Source of the DNA: Clostridiales bacterium
GTDB taxonomy: Bacteria; Bacillota; Clostridia; Christensenellales; Pumilibacteraceae
DNA length: 64,000 nucleotides
Assembly (NCBI GenBank): GCA_022508485.1
Contig: JAFLVD010000004.1
Coordinates: 1,495-65,494 of the forward strand
Direction of reading: 5' to 3'
Shown here: in pieces, positions 8,865-18,191 of the stretch
How the letters are laid out: each line of letters opens with the position of its first letter
Position numbering within the stretch: the first letter of the stretch is position 1
Made by a program: the position numbers and the translations under genes
Notes under the pieces: model-generated
The model's database searches: none
Seen by the model: only the letters and a program-made list of their open reading frames with translations
What the model was told of the DNA's origin: nothing

Positions 8865-11315
8865 ATGGAAGTATGCGCAAAAAAGCCGGTATATAAATGG
8901 TTATTACTGCCGATTGTGTTCGCGCTTTTTTTCGCTTTTTCTTTTTTGCTCGGCTGCTCGGAAAACGTAACGCTTTCCTTTACCGTGGAAAAGCTCACTC
9001 TGTTTATAGGCGACAGCCGAGACATTTTTCCGTATATTTCGTTTACTCCGGCGGTCGCGGTCGACAAGTCCGTTAAGGTTAGCTCTGACGGCGACTGCGT
9101 GAAAGTGAACGGCACGACCGTTTTTGCCGTAAAGGAAGGAAGCGCAAGAGTTACCGCTACCAACGGCGTCGGCTCGGCTTATATCGACGTAACGTGCGTG
9201 TACCGCCCAGCAGGGCGCATTACCGTTTCCGTCGACAAAAAGGTTCAGAGCGCGACAAGACAAACCGACATTTCGCCGGTGGTGTTTACCGCAGAGCTTG
9301 ACGACTACGTTTCCCCGGAAGTAAGCCCCGTATGGTACGTCGACGGTACGGAAGAGGCGAGCGGAATGACGTTTACGTTTAATCCGCCCGATTTCGGGCT
9401 GTACGAGGTTTCGGCGGTCGTCGGCGAAGTCTTTTATACCGTTAACGCTTCGGTGTACAGGTCAACCTCGGCGCATATCGAGGCGAAGGGCGAGCTTACC
9501 CAAAACAAAAACTATACGCCCGTAACCTTTATCGCGCGCGAGGATATTGATACTCGCAATCCGAATTCGGTATACGAGTGGACGGTTAACGGCGAGGTTG
9601 TCTCGTCCGCCATGATTTACGAGTTTATTCCTCACTCCGCCGGGGAATACAAAATAGCGTTGTCGGTTAACGGCGCGCCCGTTAAGTACGGCGAGAGCGA
9701 TTTTGCGCTCGTTTCCGTAACCGGCGAACGTGCGCCAGTCGGCACGGTCGAGTTTGACGACGTTAACGGCGTTATTGTTACGTGGCGCGATAAGCAAAGC
9801 GTTACTTCGGTATCTATTACTTCGCCGGACGGCGTTAGGCGTACGTTTAACCGCGCAGATCTCGCGCACTCGTACAGGTTTCATACCGAGTACTTTGACG
9901 CGGACGGACTGATAGAGGTGTGCGCCGACAATCCTCGGGACTACACGGTAAGACTGACGGCGGAGGGCGCAGGCGAGGAATTCACATTCACCCAGATCTC
10001 GACAAACGCCAAGCATTTTTTGGATACGAAGCTGCTTTGTCGCAACGCGTTTATTTCGAGCGAATACGACGCTGAAATGTGGATAAAAGAATTGTATTCG
10101 CTCGGCGAAAGCTCTGCCGTCGGGTATATTTTCGGGCTGACCGAAGAAATGTTAAAGGCGGCTGTCAAAAAGGCTTCCGAGGAAGTGGGACTCGGAGTTA
10201 CCGTCGCGTTAGACGGCAATACGGTTTCGGTCAATCTCGGCGAATACGTTAACACGCCGACCGAGCCTGTTTCCGCAGAAAAAAGATACATGTACATCGA
10301 GCTTCCGCATATAGAATACGACAAAAACAACTTGCGGTACGTAACCGACAAAAGCTCGTACAAGCTTAATATCGAGCGGATTTCTTCCTCGGTTACCGTC
10401 AACAATTCCGAACAGCTGCTTTTGGCCGCTATGAGCGGATATAAGCCGAGCTTTACGGCGGAAAGCGCCGTCTCTTCGATTTTCTCGCAGGCGAAGGATA
10501 TACTTCTTTCGATTATCGGTTACGGCTACGACGACTTTAAAAAGGTTCACGCTATTTACGACTGGCTGCAATGGGTTACGCGCAGAACGGAAGGCGGCGC
10601 GGCAAAAACGTGCGATTACGTCGAGGCGTACTTTCCTGGGTCCATGACTCTTCCCGAGGGGTACGATATAGGCGCGGCGTCGAGTAAGGGCGCCGCCAAA
10701 GCGTTTGCGCTGCTTTGCGCAATGGAAGGAATTCCGTGCGATATCGTTTTATACAGCGACGGAGTAAAGACTTTTTACCGTAACGTCGTTAACATAGACG
10801 GCGCATACTATAATGTAGACGTCTACGGCGGAAAGGCGGTTGTCGATGGGGTCGAACTGACCTCGCACTTCGGACTTTTTACCGCCGGCGACGAAAATAC
10901 GGATGAAGAGTACGGAGTGTTCGATTTAAGTAAAACGTACTACACGCAAAAGAGCGTTTACGGCGGAAAGCTGTTCGATAGGTATATAGCGACCGAGGAA
11001 ACGAACTACTCCGATATAAAAGCAGTTGTTTTCGGCGCGTTCGATTGTTCGCGTATAGGCGAGGTTACAATTCCGCTCGTAGGCTCTACCGTTACCGTCG
11101 CCGTGTCTACCTACGGCGCCGAAATTTCGCTCGATTCGTCTCTTTTCGAGGATGAGGACAAGTATAACGCCGTCGTCCTAAGTATAGAAAAAGCCGTTAA
11201 AGAGTATCTCGCCGCTTTGGGCGCGAGCGAGGACGGCACGGTGTATAAAATCCACAAGATAGGCAGGTATATCCACGCTATTGCGTCAAAGCCTGTCGTT
11301 TCGTCCGAAGGTTAA
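8865..11315 (+). CDS. lipoprotein with Ig-like modules and degenerate transglutaminase-like domain
   Basis: Lipobox FLLGC; C-terminal region aligns with next ORF ('AFALLCAMEGIPC') but lacks catalytic Cys/His. Confidence 0.75.
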   Translation: MEVCAKKPVYKWLLLPIVFALFFAFSFLLGCSENVTLSFTVEKLTLFIGDSRDIFPYISFTPAVAVDKSVKVSSDGDCVKVNGTTVFAVKEGSARVTATNGVGSAYIDVTCVYRPAGRITVSVDKKVQSATRQTDISPVVFTAELDDYVSPEVSPVWYVDGTEEASGMTFTFNPPDFGLYEVSAVVGEVFYTVNASVYRSTSAHIEAKGELTQNKNYTPVTFIAREDIDTRNPNSVYEWTVNGEVVSSAMIYEFIPHSAGEYKIALSVNGAPVKYGESDFALVSVTGERAPVGTVEFDDVNGVIVTWRDKQSVTSVSITSPDGVRRTFNRADLAHSYRFHTEYFDADGLIEVCADNPRDYTVRLTAEGAGEEFTFTQISTNAKHFLDTKLLCRNAFISSEYDAEMWIKELYSLGESSAVGYIFGLTEEMLKAAVKKASEEVGLGVTVALDGNTVSVNLGEYVNTPTEPVSAEKRYMYIELPHIEYDKNNLRYVTDKSSYKLNIERISSSVTVNNSEQLLLAAMSGYKPSFTAESAVSSIFSQAKDILLSIIGYGYDDFKKVHAIYDWLQWVTRRTEGGAAKTCDYVEAYFPGSMTLPEGYDIGAASSKGAAKAFALLCAMEGIPCDIVLYSDGVKTFYRNVVNIDGAYYNVDVYGGKAVVDGVELTSHFGLFTAGDENTDEEYGVFDLSKTYYTQKSVYGGKLFDRYIATEETNYSDIKAVVFGAFDCSRIGEVTIPLVGSTVTVAVSTYGAEISLDSSLFEDEDKYNAVVLSIEKAVKEYLAALGASEDGTVYKIHKIGRYIHAIASKPVVSSEG

Positions 11316-11326
11316 AGGAGGTTACC

Positions 11327-13912
11327 TTGAAAAAACCGATTAAAAAACTTGTAAAAGCTTTGACCGCGATACTTGCTGTATCGGCGCTGTGTTTTCAGCT
11401 TTTTGCGCTGACGGGGTGTTCGCTGCTTGCATTTTTGTTCTCGACGGACTACGTCGGCTTTACGCGTTCGTCGCTCACGCTGTACGTGGGCGATACATAC
11501 GACCTTGCCGAGATTATAGAGTCCGATTACGGCAGCTACGAGCTATCCGTTTCGCCGTCGTCTTTGGCGTCGCTCAGCGGCACTAACATAACCGCGCTTA
11601 AAGCCGGAAGCGGCACTGTTACCGTCGAATCGCAAACCGATTACGACACGCTCGCTCTTACCGTAAAAGAACGCATGCCGAGTACGCTTTCCATAGAGAC
11701 GGACGGGAAGCTTCTTCAAAGCATAGACAGTATAAGCGACGTAGTGTTTATTCCTAAGGCTACCGGGGAAACTTCCGGCGGTATCGAATGGGCGGTTAAC
11801 GGCACGAAAAAGGACACGCTTTCCGCGTCCACTCCGTACACGTTTACGCCGAGCGCGGTGGGTTCCTACGTTATCACGGCAAGCATGGATAACCTCAGCG
11901 CAAGCGAAACGGTGTCGGTATTCTATCCCGTCGCCGCGTCGTGCTCGTACTCGGGCGAGACAAATCAGGACGCGCCGTACACGCCCGTCAGCTTTACCGC
12001 GACCGCGGAAGAAAATCCGCTCAATCCCGAAAACGTTTTCGAGTGGTTTGTGGACGGCGTTAAGGTCAATACGGTTAACGAAAGCGCGTTTACCTACATG
12101 CCGACCGCAGGCACTCATACCGTTACGCTTAAAGTAAACGGAATGACGGTAGACATAGAAAACCGCGAATACTTGACGATTGTCTGCTACGGGTCGATTG
12201 TGCCGAGCACGCCGACCATAGAATTCGACAATCTTTATCCGCACGTTTATCTTAACCACGACGCGCAAGGCGCGGTCTGCGTGGAAATAACGCCGCAGGG
12301 CGAGTCGGCTCAAGAATACAGCCAAACCGATTCGAGATACGCAAGGCTGTTTGAGGACGGAAGAGTGGATGTCGGCGAGCTTATCAGTCTATGCGCGTCC
12401 GGCACTACGCGAAAGGTATACGGTTTTAGGGTAAAGTCGCTCGGCGACGGCGGCGCGCTGCGCGAAAGCGCTTATTCCGATACGCTCAGCTTTACACAGC
12501 TCGCTAAGGAAGCCGCCGCATATATCTCCTCGTTGTACTACGACAGAGACTATTACATCACCTCCGACGAGGAATATGTAAACATTCTCGAATATAAGAT
12601 AATATCGCGCACCAAAACGGTCAACGCTCGCGTTTCGTTCGACGTGTATATCGGATATAATCTGTCGGGAAGCGCAAAGGATTTGTGGAACGAGGCGTTC
12701 CCCATAGCGGCAACCAGCGGCAGCTATACGAGCATTTCCGTCAATATGACCAACAAGGTTATGTCCACCTCGTTTAAGGTAGACACCGTTAACTCTCCGA
12801 CGCGCCAGACTCGCGACTCCAACAGAGATACGGCGTACTCGACACAGCTTCACGCCATTGTTCCGCATATTAACTTCGACGAGGATAAATACCGTCCGAG
12901 TTCGTACGTTTTCCATATCGACGCGCTCGAAAAAACGCAGTCTGTAACCTATACCGACGAACTGTACCTTGCGGCGCAGAATAACACCCGTCCGATTCCC
13001 ACGTCCGGCTCGGCGGCGGAAACCGTTTACAATTTGGCGCGAGACGTTCTTCGCAAGATTTGCACCGACGATATGACCGACGCGCAAAAGGCGCACGCTA
13101 TCTACGACTGGATTATGTGGCAGGTAACGTACGATACGCCGGCGACAACGTACCGCGGTACGTCCGAAACTCTTTCCGCATACTACCTCGAAGGAGTGTT
13201 CGGCGACGGGAAAACGCCTATCGGCGGCGTTGTTTACAAGCCGTACGCAGTGTGCGACGGCATGAGTAAGGCGTATTCGCTCTTGTGCAATATGGAAGGA
13301 ATACCGTGCGTTCGCGTTCCCGGTCTTGCCGGAAGCAGCCTCGGCTCGGCAGGCGGTCATGCCTGGAATAAGGTGTTTATAGACGGGCAGTGGTATATAG
13401 TGGACTGCACCTGGGGCGACGTTACCGGCACGCTTACGATCGGCAACAAAACCGGCGACTACGAGCTTGGCATACACGACCACCTGTTTATTACCGACGA
13501 GATGGTGGAGGGCAACCACTTCGAACCGTACCAGAGCGGCGAAACGAACATAGTGTATACGCCGTCGACCGCGGCAAATCCCTATCCTGTGTATTCGGAA
13601 TACGTCTATAACGGCGTTCCGATAAACTGCGAAATATTGGACTTCGAGGACGCCAAATCGCGCCTTAGCACAATCGCAAAAAGCTTTGCAAGAGCATACA
13701 CCTCGCGTTCGAGCATAAAGGTTCCCGGTTACGGCAACGGCGTTTATACGCTTACTTACGAAGGGATAGAGGTGCACTTCCGAAGCGGAGTAACTCTTTC
13801 GACTTCGAGCATTTCCTCTACGGTAACGAGCGCGATACGGACGTTGCTGCCTCGTGCTGACGTCAGAGTGCTTGCCTACGGCAATACCGTAATAATCCTT
13901 ATCGATAATTGA
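11327..13912 (+). CDS. lipoprotein with Ig-like modules and transglutaminase-like (C-H-D) domain
   Basis: Lipobox LTGCS; 'YAVCDGMSKAYSLLCNMEGIPC...GGHAWNKVFIDGQWYIVDCTWGD'. Confidence 0.85.
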   Translation: MKKPIKKLVKALTAILAVSALCFQLFALTGCSLLAFLFSTDYVGFTRSSLTLYVGDTYDLAEIIESDYGSYELSVSPSSLASLSGTNITALKAGSGTVTVESQTDYDTLALTVKERMPSTLSIETDGKLLQSIDSISDVVFIPKATGETSGGIEWAVNGTKKDTLSASTPYTFTPSAVGSYVITASMDNLSASETVSVFYPVAASCSYSGETNQDAPYTPVSFTATAEENPLNPENVFEWFVDGVKVNTVNESAFTYMPTAGTHTVTLKVNGMTVDIENREYLTIVCYGSIVPSTPTIEFDNLYPHVYLNHDAQGAVCVEITPQGESAQEYSQTDSRYARLFEDGRVDVGELISLCASGTTRKVYGFRVKSLGDGGALRESAYSDTLSFTQLAKEAAAYISSLYYDRDYYITSDEEYVNILEYKIISRTKTVNARVSFDVYIGYNLSGSAKDLWNEAFPIAATSGSYTSISVNMTNKVMSTSFKVDTVNSPTRQTRDSNRDTAYSTQLHAIVPHINFDEDKYRPSSYVFHIDALEKTQSVTYTDELYLAAQNNTRPIPTSGSAAETVYNLARDVLRKICTDDMTDAQKAHAIYDWIMWQVTYDTPATTYRGTSETLSAYYLEGVFGDGKTPIGGVVYKPYAVCDGMSKAYSLLCNMEGIPCVRVPGLAGSSLGSAGGHAWNKVFIDGQWYIVDCTWGDVTGTLTIGNKTGDYELGIHDHLFITDEMVEGNHFEPYQSGETNIVYTPSTAANPYPVYSEYVYNGVPINCEILDFEDAKSRLSTIAKSFARAYTSRSSIKVPGYGNGVYTLTYEGIEVHFRSGVTLSTSSISSTVTSAIRTLLPRADVRVLAYGNTVIILIDN

Positions 13913-13918
13913 TAATAA

Positions 13919-13946
13919 AAAAGCCTTGCGCATTTGCAAGGCTTTT
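13919..13946. terminator. intrinsic terminator
   Basis: AAAAGCCTTGC-GCATTT-GCAAGGCTTTT. Confidence 0.85.
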
Positions 13947-13959
13947 GTTGTGTGTGAGT

Positions 13960-14712
13960 TTAAAACTTAGCTTTTGAAAAATCGCTTATAAATTCGAGCG
14001 CCGGTTTTCGCCAGTATACTTCGTCGTGAACGGCGTCGTTTTCCAGCCTTGCGCGAATAGAAGTCGCGCCGCCGCGCCTTAGTCCTTTAACGAGAATGTG
14101 CGCGGCGTCTACGTAAAGGTCGGGGATAAGCTTGGAATATTCCCCTGCGTCCGCCGTTTCTTTTCCTCCGACGTACACGTAGTACGAAGCCGCGGAGTCG
14201 AATTTAGTTTCGTTTAAAAACTTGTCGAAGGCGGAGGGGCATAAAAACAGCGGTGGGGAAAACAGCCCGTACGCTTTTATCTTAGGGTCCTTTTTTGCCG
14301 CGTAATAAAGGGTGGCGGTCGAGCCTGCCGACGAGCCGAGCATTGCGTAATGCTTAAAGTTAAAGCGTTTTTCCAAATACGGAAAAACGGTCGAGGAAAT
14401 GTAGTCGCAGTATACGTCGGTATTTCCGCCTGCTTTTTTCCCGAACTGCTCTAACTCGATAGGAAACGGCAGGTAGTCGTCAAGCCGAGTTTCGGTGCAG
14501 TCGATGCCGATAATCGCCGTGTTTTTTGCGCCGCACTCTTTGATAAGGTCGAGAGTGCGCCAGCTTTTTTTGTAAGCGGCGTCCTCGTCGTAAAAAACGT
14601 TTTGACCGTCGTGCATAATGATTGCGCGGTCGGCGCTTTTCGGCGCGTATATTCTGAGAGTTCGCGCATAGTCGCCCATCGATAAAACCGCTATCTCGTA
14701 TTTACGTTTCAT
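13960..14712 (-). CDS. alpha/beta-fold esterase (esterase D/enterochelin esterase-like)
   Basis: 'MLGSSAGSTATLYYA' nucleophile elbow, MHDGQNVF motif; SD AAGGAG. Confidence 0.8.
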   Translation of the reverse strand: MKRKYEIAVLSMGDYARTLRIYAPKSADRAIIMHDGQNVFYDEDAAYKKSWRTLDLIKECGAKNTAIIGIDCTETRLDDYLPFPIELEQFGKKAGGNTDVYCDYISSTVFPYLEKRFNFKHYAMLGSSAGSTATLYYAAKKDPKIKAYGLFSPPLFLCPSAFDKFLNETKFDSAASYYVYVGGKETADAGEYSKLIPDLYVDAAHILVKGLRRGGATSIRARLENDAVHDEVYWRKPALEFISDFSKAKF

Positions 14713-14802
14713 ATACCTTTTCTCCTTACCGTATTCTACACCAAATCATACGTATTGTCAATATCGAAATTGCGTATATACGTAAAGCGCCGACGAAAAC
14801 AG

Positions 14803-14831
14803 TTGATTTTATGTCGGCGGCATGGTATACT
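14803..14831 (+). promoter_or_regulatory. promoter TTGATT-17-TATACT, 6 nt from ATG 14838
   Basis: Motif and spacing. Confidence 0.6.
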
Positions 14832-14837
14832 TTTCGT

Positions 14838-16211
14838 ATGAAAATACAATTAGACGAAAGATCCGCAGAGTTTATAAAAGGGCTTGGAGACAACGTGTAT
14901 GTGGTAGGCGGCTATGTGCGTAACTGCCTATGCGGTTTTCGTCCGACCGATATCGACCTTGCCGGGCCTACGCCGGCGCAGCTTCTCACGCTTCCGCGCG
15001 GCGCGACGCTTGTCATGGTCAATCACCGAATGGGGACGGCGCAGATTACTTACGACGGAGTTAAGTACGAGTATACGCCTTTCCGCACCGAGGTTTACGA
15101 CGAGGGTGGCGCGCACACGCCCAGTCAGGTGTTTTTTACCGACGATATTAACGCGGACGCCGCGCGCCGCGACTTTTGCTGCAACGCGATATATTACAGC
15201 GTGGTCCGCGACGAAATAGTCGATCCGCTCGGCGGAGTACGGGATACTGAGCTTCAAATACTTAGAGGTTGCAACAAGCGTGTGTTCGATTCGGACGGGC
15301 TTAGGCTTTTGCGGCTTGTCCGGCTTGCGAGCGAGCTGGGATTTAAGATAGAGGGCGAGACCGCCGCTTCCGCTAAGGCTCACGCCCAAAACCTAAGCGA
15401 TATAACTTCCGAAAGAAAGCGCGTCGAGCTGGATAAAATACTTTGCGCCGACGGAGTTAACGGCATACAAAACGCGCACTACCGCGGACTTAGGCTTTTA
15501 AAGCAGCTCGGGTTATGGCAATACCTTATTCCCGAAGTAGCCGAATGCGACGGGCTTATGCAGCCGCCCGAGTACCATAGATTCGACGTAATGGAACACT
15601 CGTTCAGATGCGTGCTTTACGCGCCGCCTATGGTCAACCTCAGGTTGGCGGCGCTATTACACGACGTGGGAAAAGCGTACTGCAAAAAGCACTTCGATTC
15701 CTTCCACGGCCACGAGAAAAGCTCGGAAATGCAGGCAAGGTCGATACTTACGAGGCTTCGCTATCCAAACGACGTAATAGACCAGGTGAGTAAGCTTTGC
15801 GGACTTCACATGTACGATATGCGCGGCGATATGCGCGAGGCAAAGGTCAGAGTGTTCGTCGCGAAAAATTACAATCTTATAGACAAGCTTGTGGCGCTTA
15901 TCCGCGCGGACAGGCTCGCGACGGGGCTTGCGTCTTCGGAAGAGGTGGGAAAGCCGCACAGATTCGAGGTAACTCTTCAAAAAATGATTGCCGAGTCGGC
16001 GCCTATTTTAAAACGCTCTCTTCGCATTTCGGGCAAAGACCTTGCGGAAATGGGCTTCGAGAGCGAGGCGATTTCGAGCGCGCTCGATGTTTTGTGGCGC
16101 GAGTGCATAATCGATCCGAAAAACAACAACCCCGACTGGCTTAAAAAAATGGCGGAACGCCTTCCCAAAAAGCCGGAGGACTTACCCAAAAACAAATCGG
16201 AAAAAAATTAA
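14838..16211 (+). CDS. cca: CCA tRNA nucleotidyltransferase / poly(A) polymerase family with HD domain
   Basis: 'VYVVGGYVRNCLCGFRPTDIDLAG', RRDFCCNAIYY, HDVGKA. Confidence 0.88.
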   Translation: MKIQLDERSAEFIKGLGDNVYVVGGYVRNCLCGFRPTDIDLAGPTPAQLLTLPRGATLVMVNHRMGTAQITYDGVKYEYTPFRTEVYDEGGAHTPSQVFFTDDINADAARRDFCCNAIYYSVVRDEIVDPLGGVRDTELQILRGCNKRVFDSDGLRLLRLVRLASELGFKIEGETAASAKAHAQNLSDITSERKRVELDKILCADGVNGIQNAHYRGLRLLKQLGLWQYLIPEVAECDGLMQPPEYHRFDVMEHSFRCVLYAPPMVNLRLAALLHDVGKAYCKKHFDSFHGHEKSSEMQARSILTRLRYPNDVIDQVSKLCGLHMYDMRGDMREAKVRVFVAKNYNLIDKLVALIRADRLATGLASSEEVGKPHRFEVTLQKMIAESAPILKRSLRISGKDLAEMGFESEAISSALDVLWRECIIDPKNNNPDWLKKMAERLPKKPEDLPKNKSEKN

Positions 16212-16251
16212 GCGCATACTTTCCGCTATATTTCGACATAATATATGCGAA

Positions 16252-17499
16252 ATGATTAAGCGCTTTTTAACAATTTTATCGGTAATATCGGCGGCGCTTG
16301 TATGCGCCGTCTTTTGCTATTCCGAAAGGAGAGTCGTTTATGCGTACGACGCCGAGCGCCGAGCGCATATAGAGATAGAAGCGGACGGCAAAACATTTAC
16401 CTACGACGACGATATTATCGTCCCGAGCGATTTTTCGGTCGGAGAGGAAATAGAAAAGCGAGGAATCAACCTAAGCCTCGACGGCAAGCTTGTCCTCGTC
16501 GACGAATACTTACGCGGCGGCGCCGACTACAAAACCGCGCTTTCGGTATGCTTTCCGCGGCTTATAAAGTTTATCGACAGTATAGCGGATAGGGTGAATA
16601 TCCCTGCGCGCGATTCTGAGGTGGTTTATAAAGACGGCGAGTTTTTTGCGAGTAACGATTTTTCGGGCCGCAAGCTCGACGAAAACGCGCTTTACTTATC
16701 CGTGTACTACACTTTGAGATACGGTTCGGACGAAAAGATAAAAGCAAGCACGGTTAAACTTTTTCCGAATATAAAAAAGAGTGAGCTTAAAGAAAAGCTC
16801 GTGCTTCGCGGACAGTATACCACAAACTATTCCTCGTCGACGTCTATGCGCGCTGACAATATAGTTCTTGCGCTCTCGAAGATAGACGGAATGTGTATCG
16901 AAGCCGGCGGAGTTATGTCGTTTAACGCCGCTGTGGGCGAAAGAACGGCCGAAAATGGCTTTAAAACCGCCAAAATAATCTCGGACGGTAAATACGTCGA
17001 CGGAGTGGGCGGCGGCGTTTGTCAGGCTTCTACGGCCGTGTACAACGCGGCGCTTCGCTCAGGACTTAGATGCGTTGCAAACGCGCATTCCATTTGTCCG
17101 GCGTATTGCGACCCGGGGCTTGACGCAATGATAAGCAGCGTAAGCGACCTTGTTATTTACAACAATACGGACAGCCCGATTTATATTTCTGCAAGGTCGA
17201 ATAATCGAAGCTCAACCGTTAGGTTTTTCGGCGTGAAAAACGAGTACGATAGGATAGTGCCCGAAAGCGAGGTGGTATCAACCGAAAGATTTCAAGAGGT
17301 GGAAACCGTAGACTACGAGCGCAAGTTTTTTTCTCCCGATACGCCGAGCGGCGACAGGCTTCTCGTCGCGCCCGGAAGAAACGGTTTTAAGAGCGAAACA
17401 TACTTGTGCTACTACGTGGGCGGCGTATTGACAAAGCGCGACAGAATTCGCACAAATAGCTATAAGTCGTCGCCGCAAATAATTGCGATAGCGCCGTAA
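16252..17499 (+). CDS. VanW family protein
   Basis: 'GGVMSFNAAVGERTAENGFKTAKIISDGKYVDGVGGGVCQASTAVYNAAL' VanW core. Confidence 0.9.
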   Translation: MIKRFLTILSVISAALVCAVFCYSERRVVYAYDAERRAHIEIEADGKTFTYDDDIIVPSDFSVGEEIEKRGINLSLDGKLVLVDEYLRGGADYKTALSVCFPRLIKFIDSIADRVNIPARDSEVVYKDGEFFASNDFSGRKLDENALYLSVYYTLRYGSDEKIKASTVKLFPNIKKSELKEKLVLRGQYTTNYSSSTSMRADNIVLALSKIDGMCIEAGGVMSFNAAVGERTAENGFKTAKIISDGKYVDGVGGGVCQASTAVYNAALRSGLRCVANAHSICPAYCDPGLDAMISSVSDLVIYNNTDSPIYISARSNNRSSTVRFFGVKNEYDRIVPESEVVSTERFQEVETVDYERKFFSPDTPSGDRLLVAPGRNGFKSETYLCYYVGGVLTKRDRIRTNSYKSSPQIIAIAP

Positions 17500-17502
17500 T
17501 AC

Positions 17503-17531
17503 TTGACAATTTGCTATTCTTAGGCTATAAT
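17503..17531 (+). promoter_or_regulatory. promoter TTGACA-17-TATAAT upstream of membrane protein/pncB
   Basis: Perfect consensus hexamers and spacing; followed by ~105-nt leader. Confidence 0.8.
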
Positions 17532-17642
17532 CAAGCGTGGATTTTTATGTTTATCCGTAAATAAAGCGGCGCTTAGTGCGCGCGTAAACGGCGAAAAACG
17601 ATATTTTCTCGAAATTTAAGCCGCAAGTAAACGGAGGAGTTC

Positions 17643-18191
17643 ATGAACGAAGTCGGGTCGAGCGAGGTGCTTCCGCTCACCAAAAAGCAAAAGTACGCCT
17701 GCTATATTGTAACGGGCGCGTTTTTGCTTGCCGCAGGACTTATCCTCGTGCTTTCGGGCGTCGGCGTTATAAGTGCGAGCGTCGGCGACGTCGCCGCGCC
17801 GACGGTGCTTTACGCACTCGGCGTTTCGATTCTCATAAGCGCGGTAATAACCAAAAACTCAATCAGTCTGTGGATTGCCGGCGTAATGCTTACTTGCGCG
17901 AGCGCTTCGCTTATAGAAGTGGTTACTTCGGCTACGTACGGCAATCTTTACCCGATGTACATAGCCGCGCCCGGAGTTGGGTGCGCGTTTTCGTTATGGC
18001 TCGCCGAGGATAAACCGTTCGTTATAAAGCCGATGATATTTTTCGGCGGACTTGCCGCGGTGTTTTCGCTTAACAGCTCGGGTGCGTGCGGCTGGGGCAT
18101 AACCGGCGGAGTTCTCGCCGCGTATATAGGTTTGGTAATAATAGCGATTGCTATAAACGCTTATTTAGGCAGGAATAAAAACAATGCGTAA
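17643..18191 (+). CDS. hypothetical polytopic membrane protein upstream of pncB
   Basis: 182 aa, about six hydrophobic segments, SD GGAGG, overlaps pncB start. Confidence 0.75.
   Translation: MNEVGSSEVLPLTKKQKYACYIVTGAFLLAAGLILVLSGVGVISASVGDVAAPTVLYALGVSILISAVITKNSISLWIAGVMLTCASASLIEVVTSATYGNLYPMYIAAPGVGCAFSLWLAEDKPFVIKPMIFFGGLAAVFSLNSSGACGWGITGGVLAAYIGLVIIAIAINAYLGRNKNNA

Noticed and set aside
12389-13939. 516-aa minus-strand ORF opposite the transglutaminase lipoprotein
   Set aside because: Antisense shadow ORF, no recognisable domain or SD; plus-strand gene has clear motifs.
16237-16254. Leaderless start for vanW-family gene
   Set aside because: A -10-like CATAAT/TAATAT lies 7-9 nt upstream of ATG, but no acceptable -35 box; left out of the strong set.
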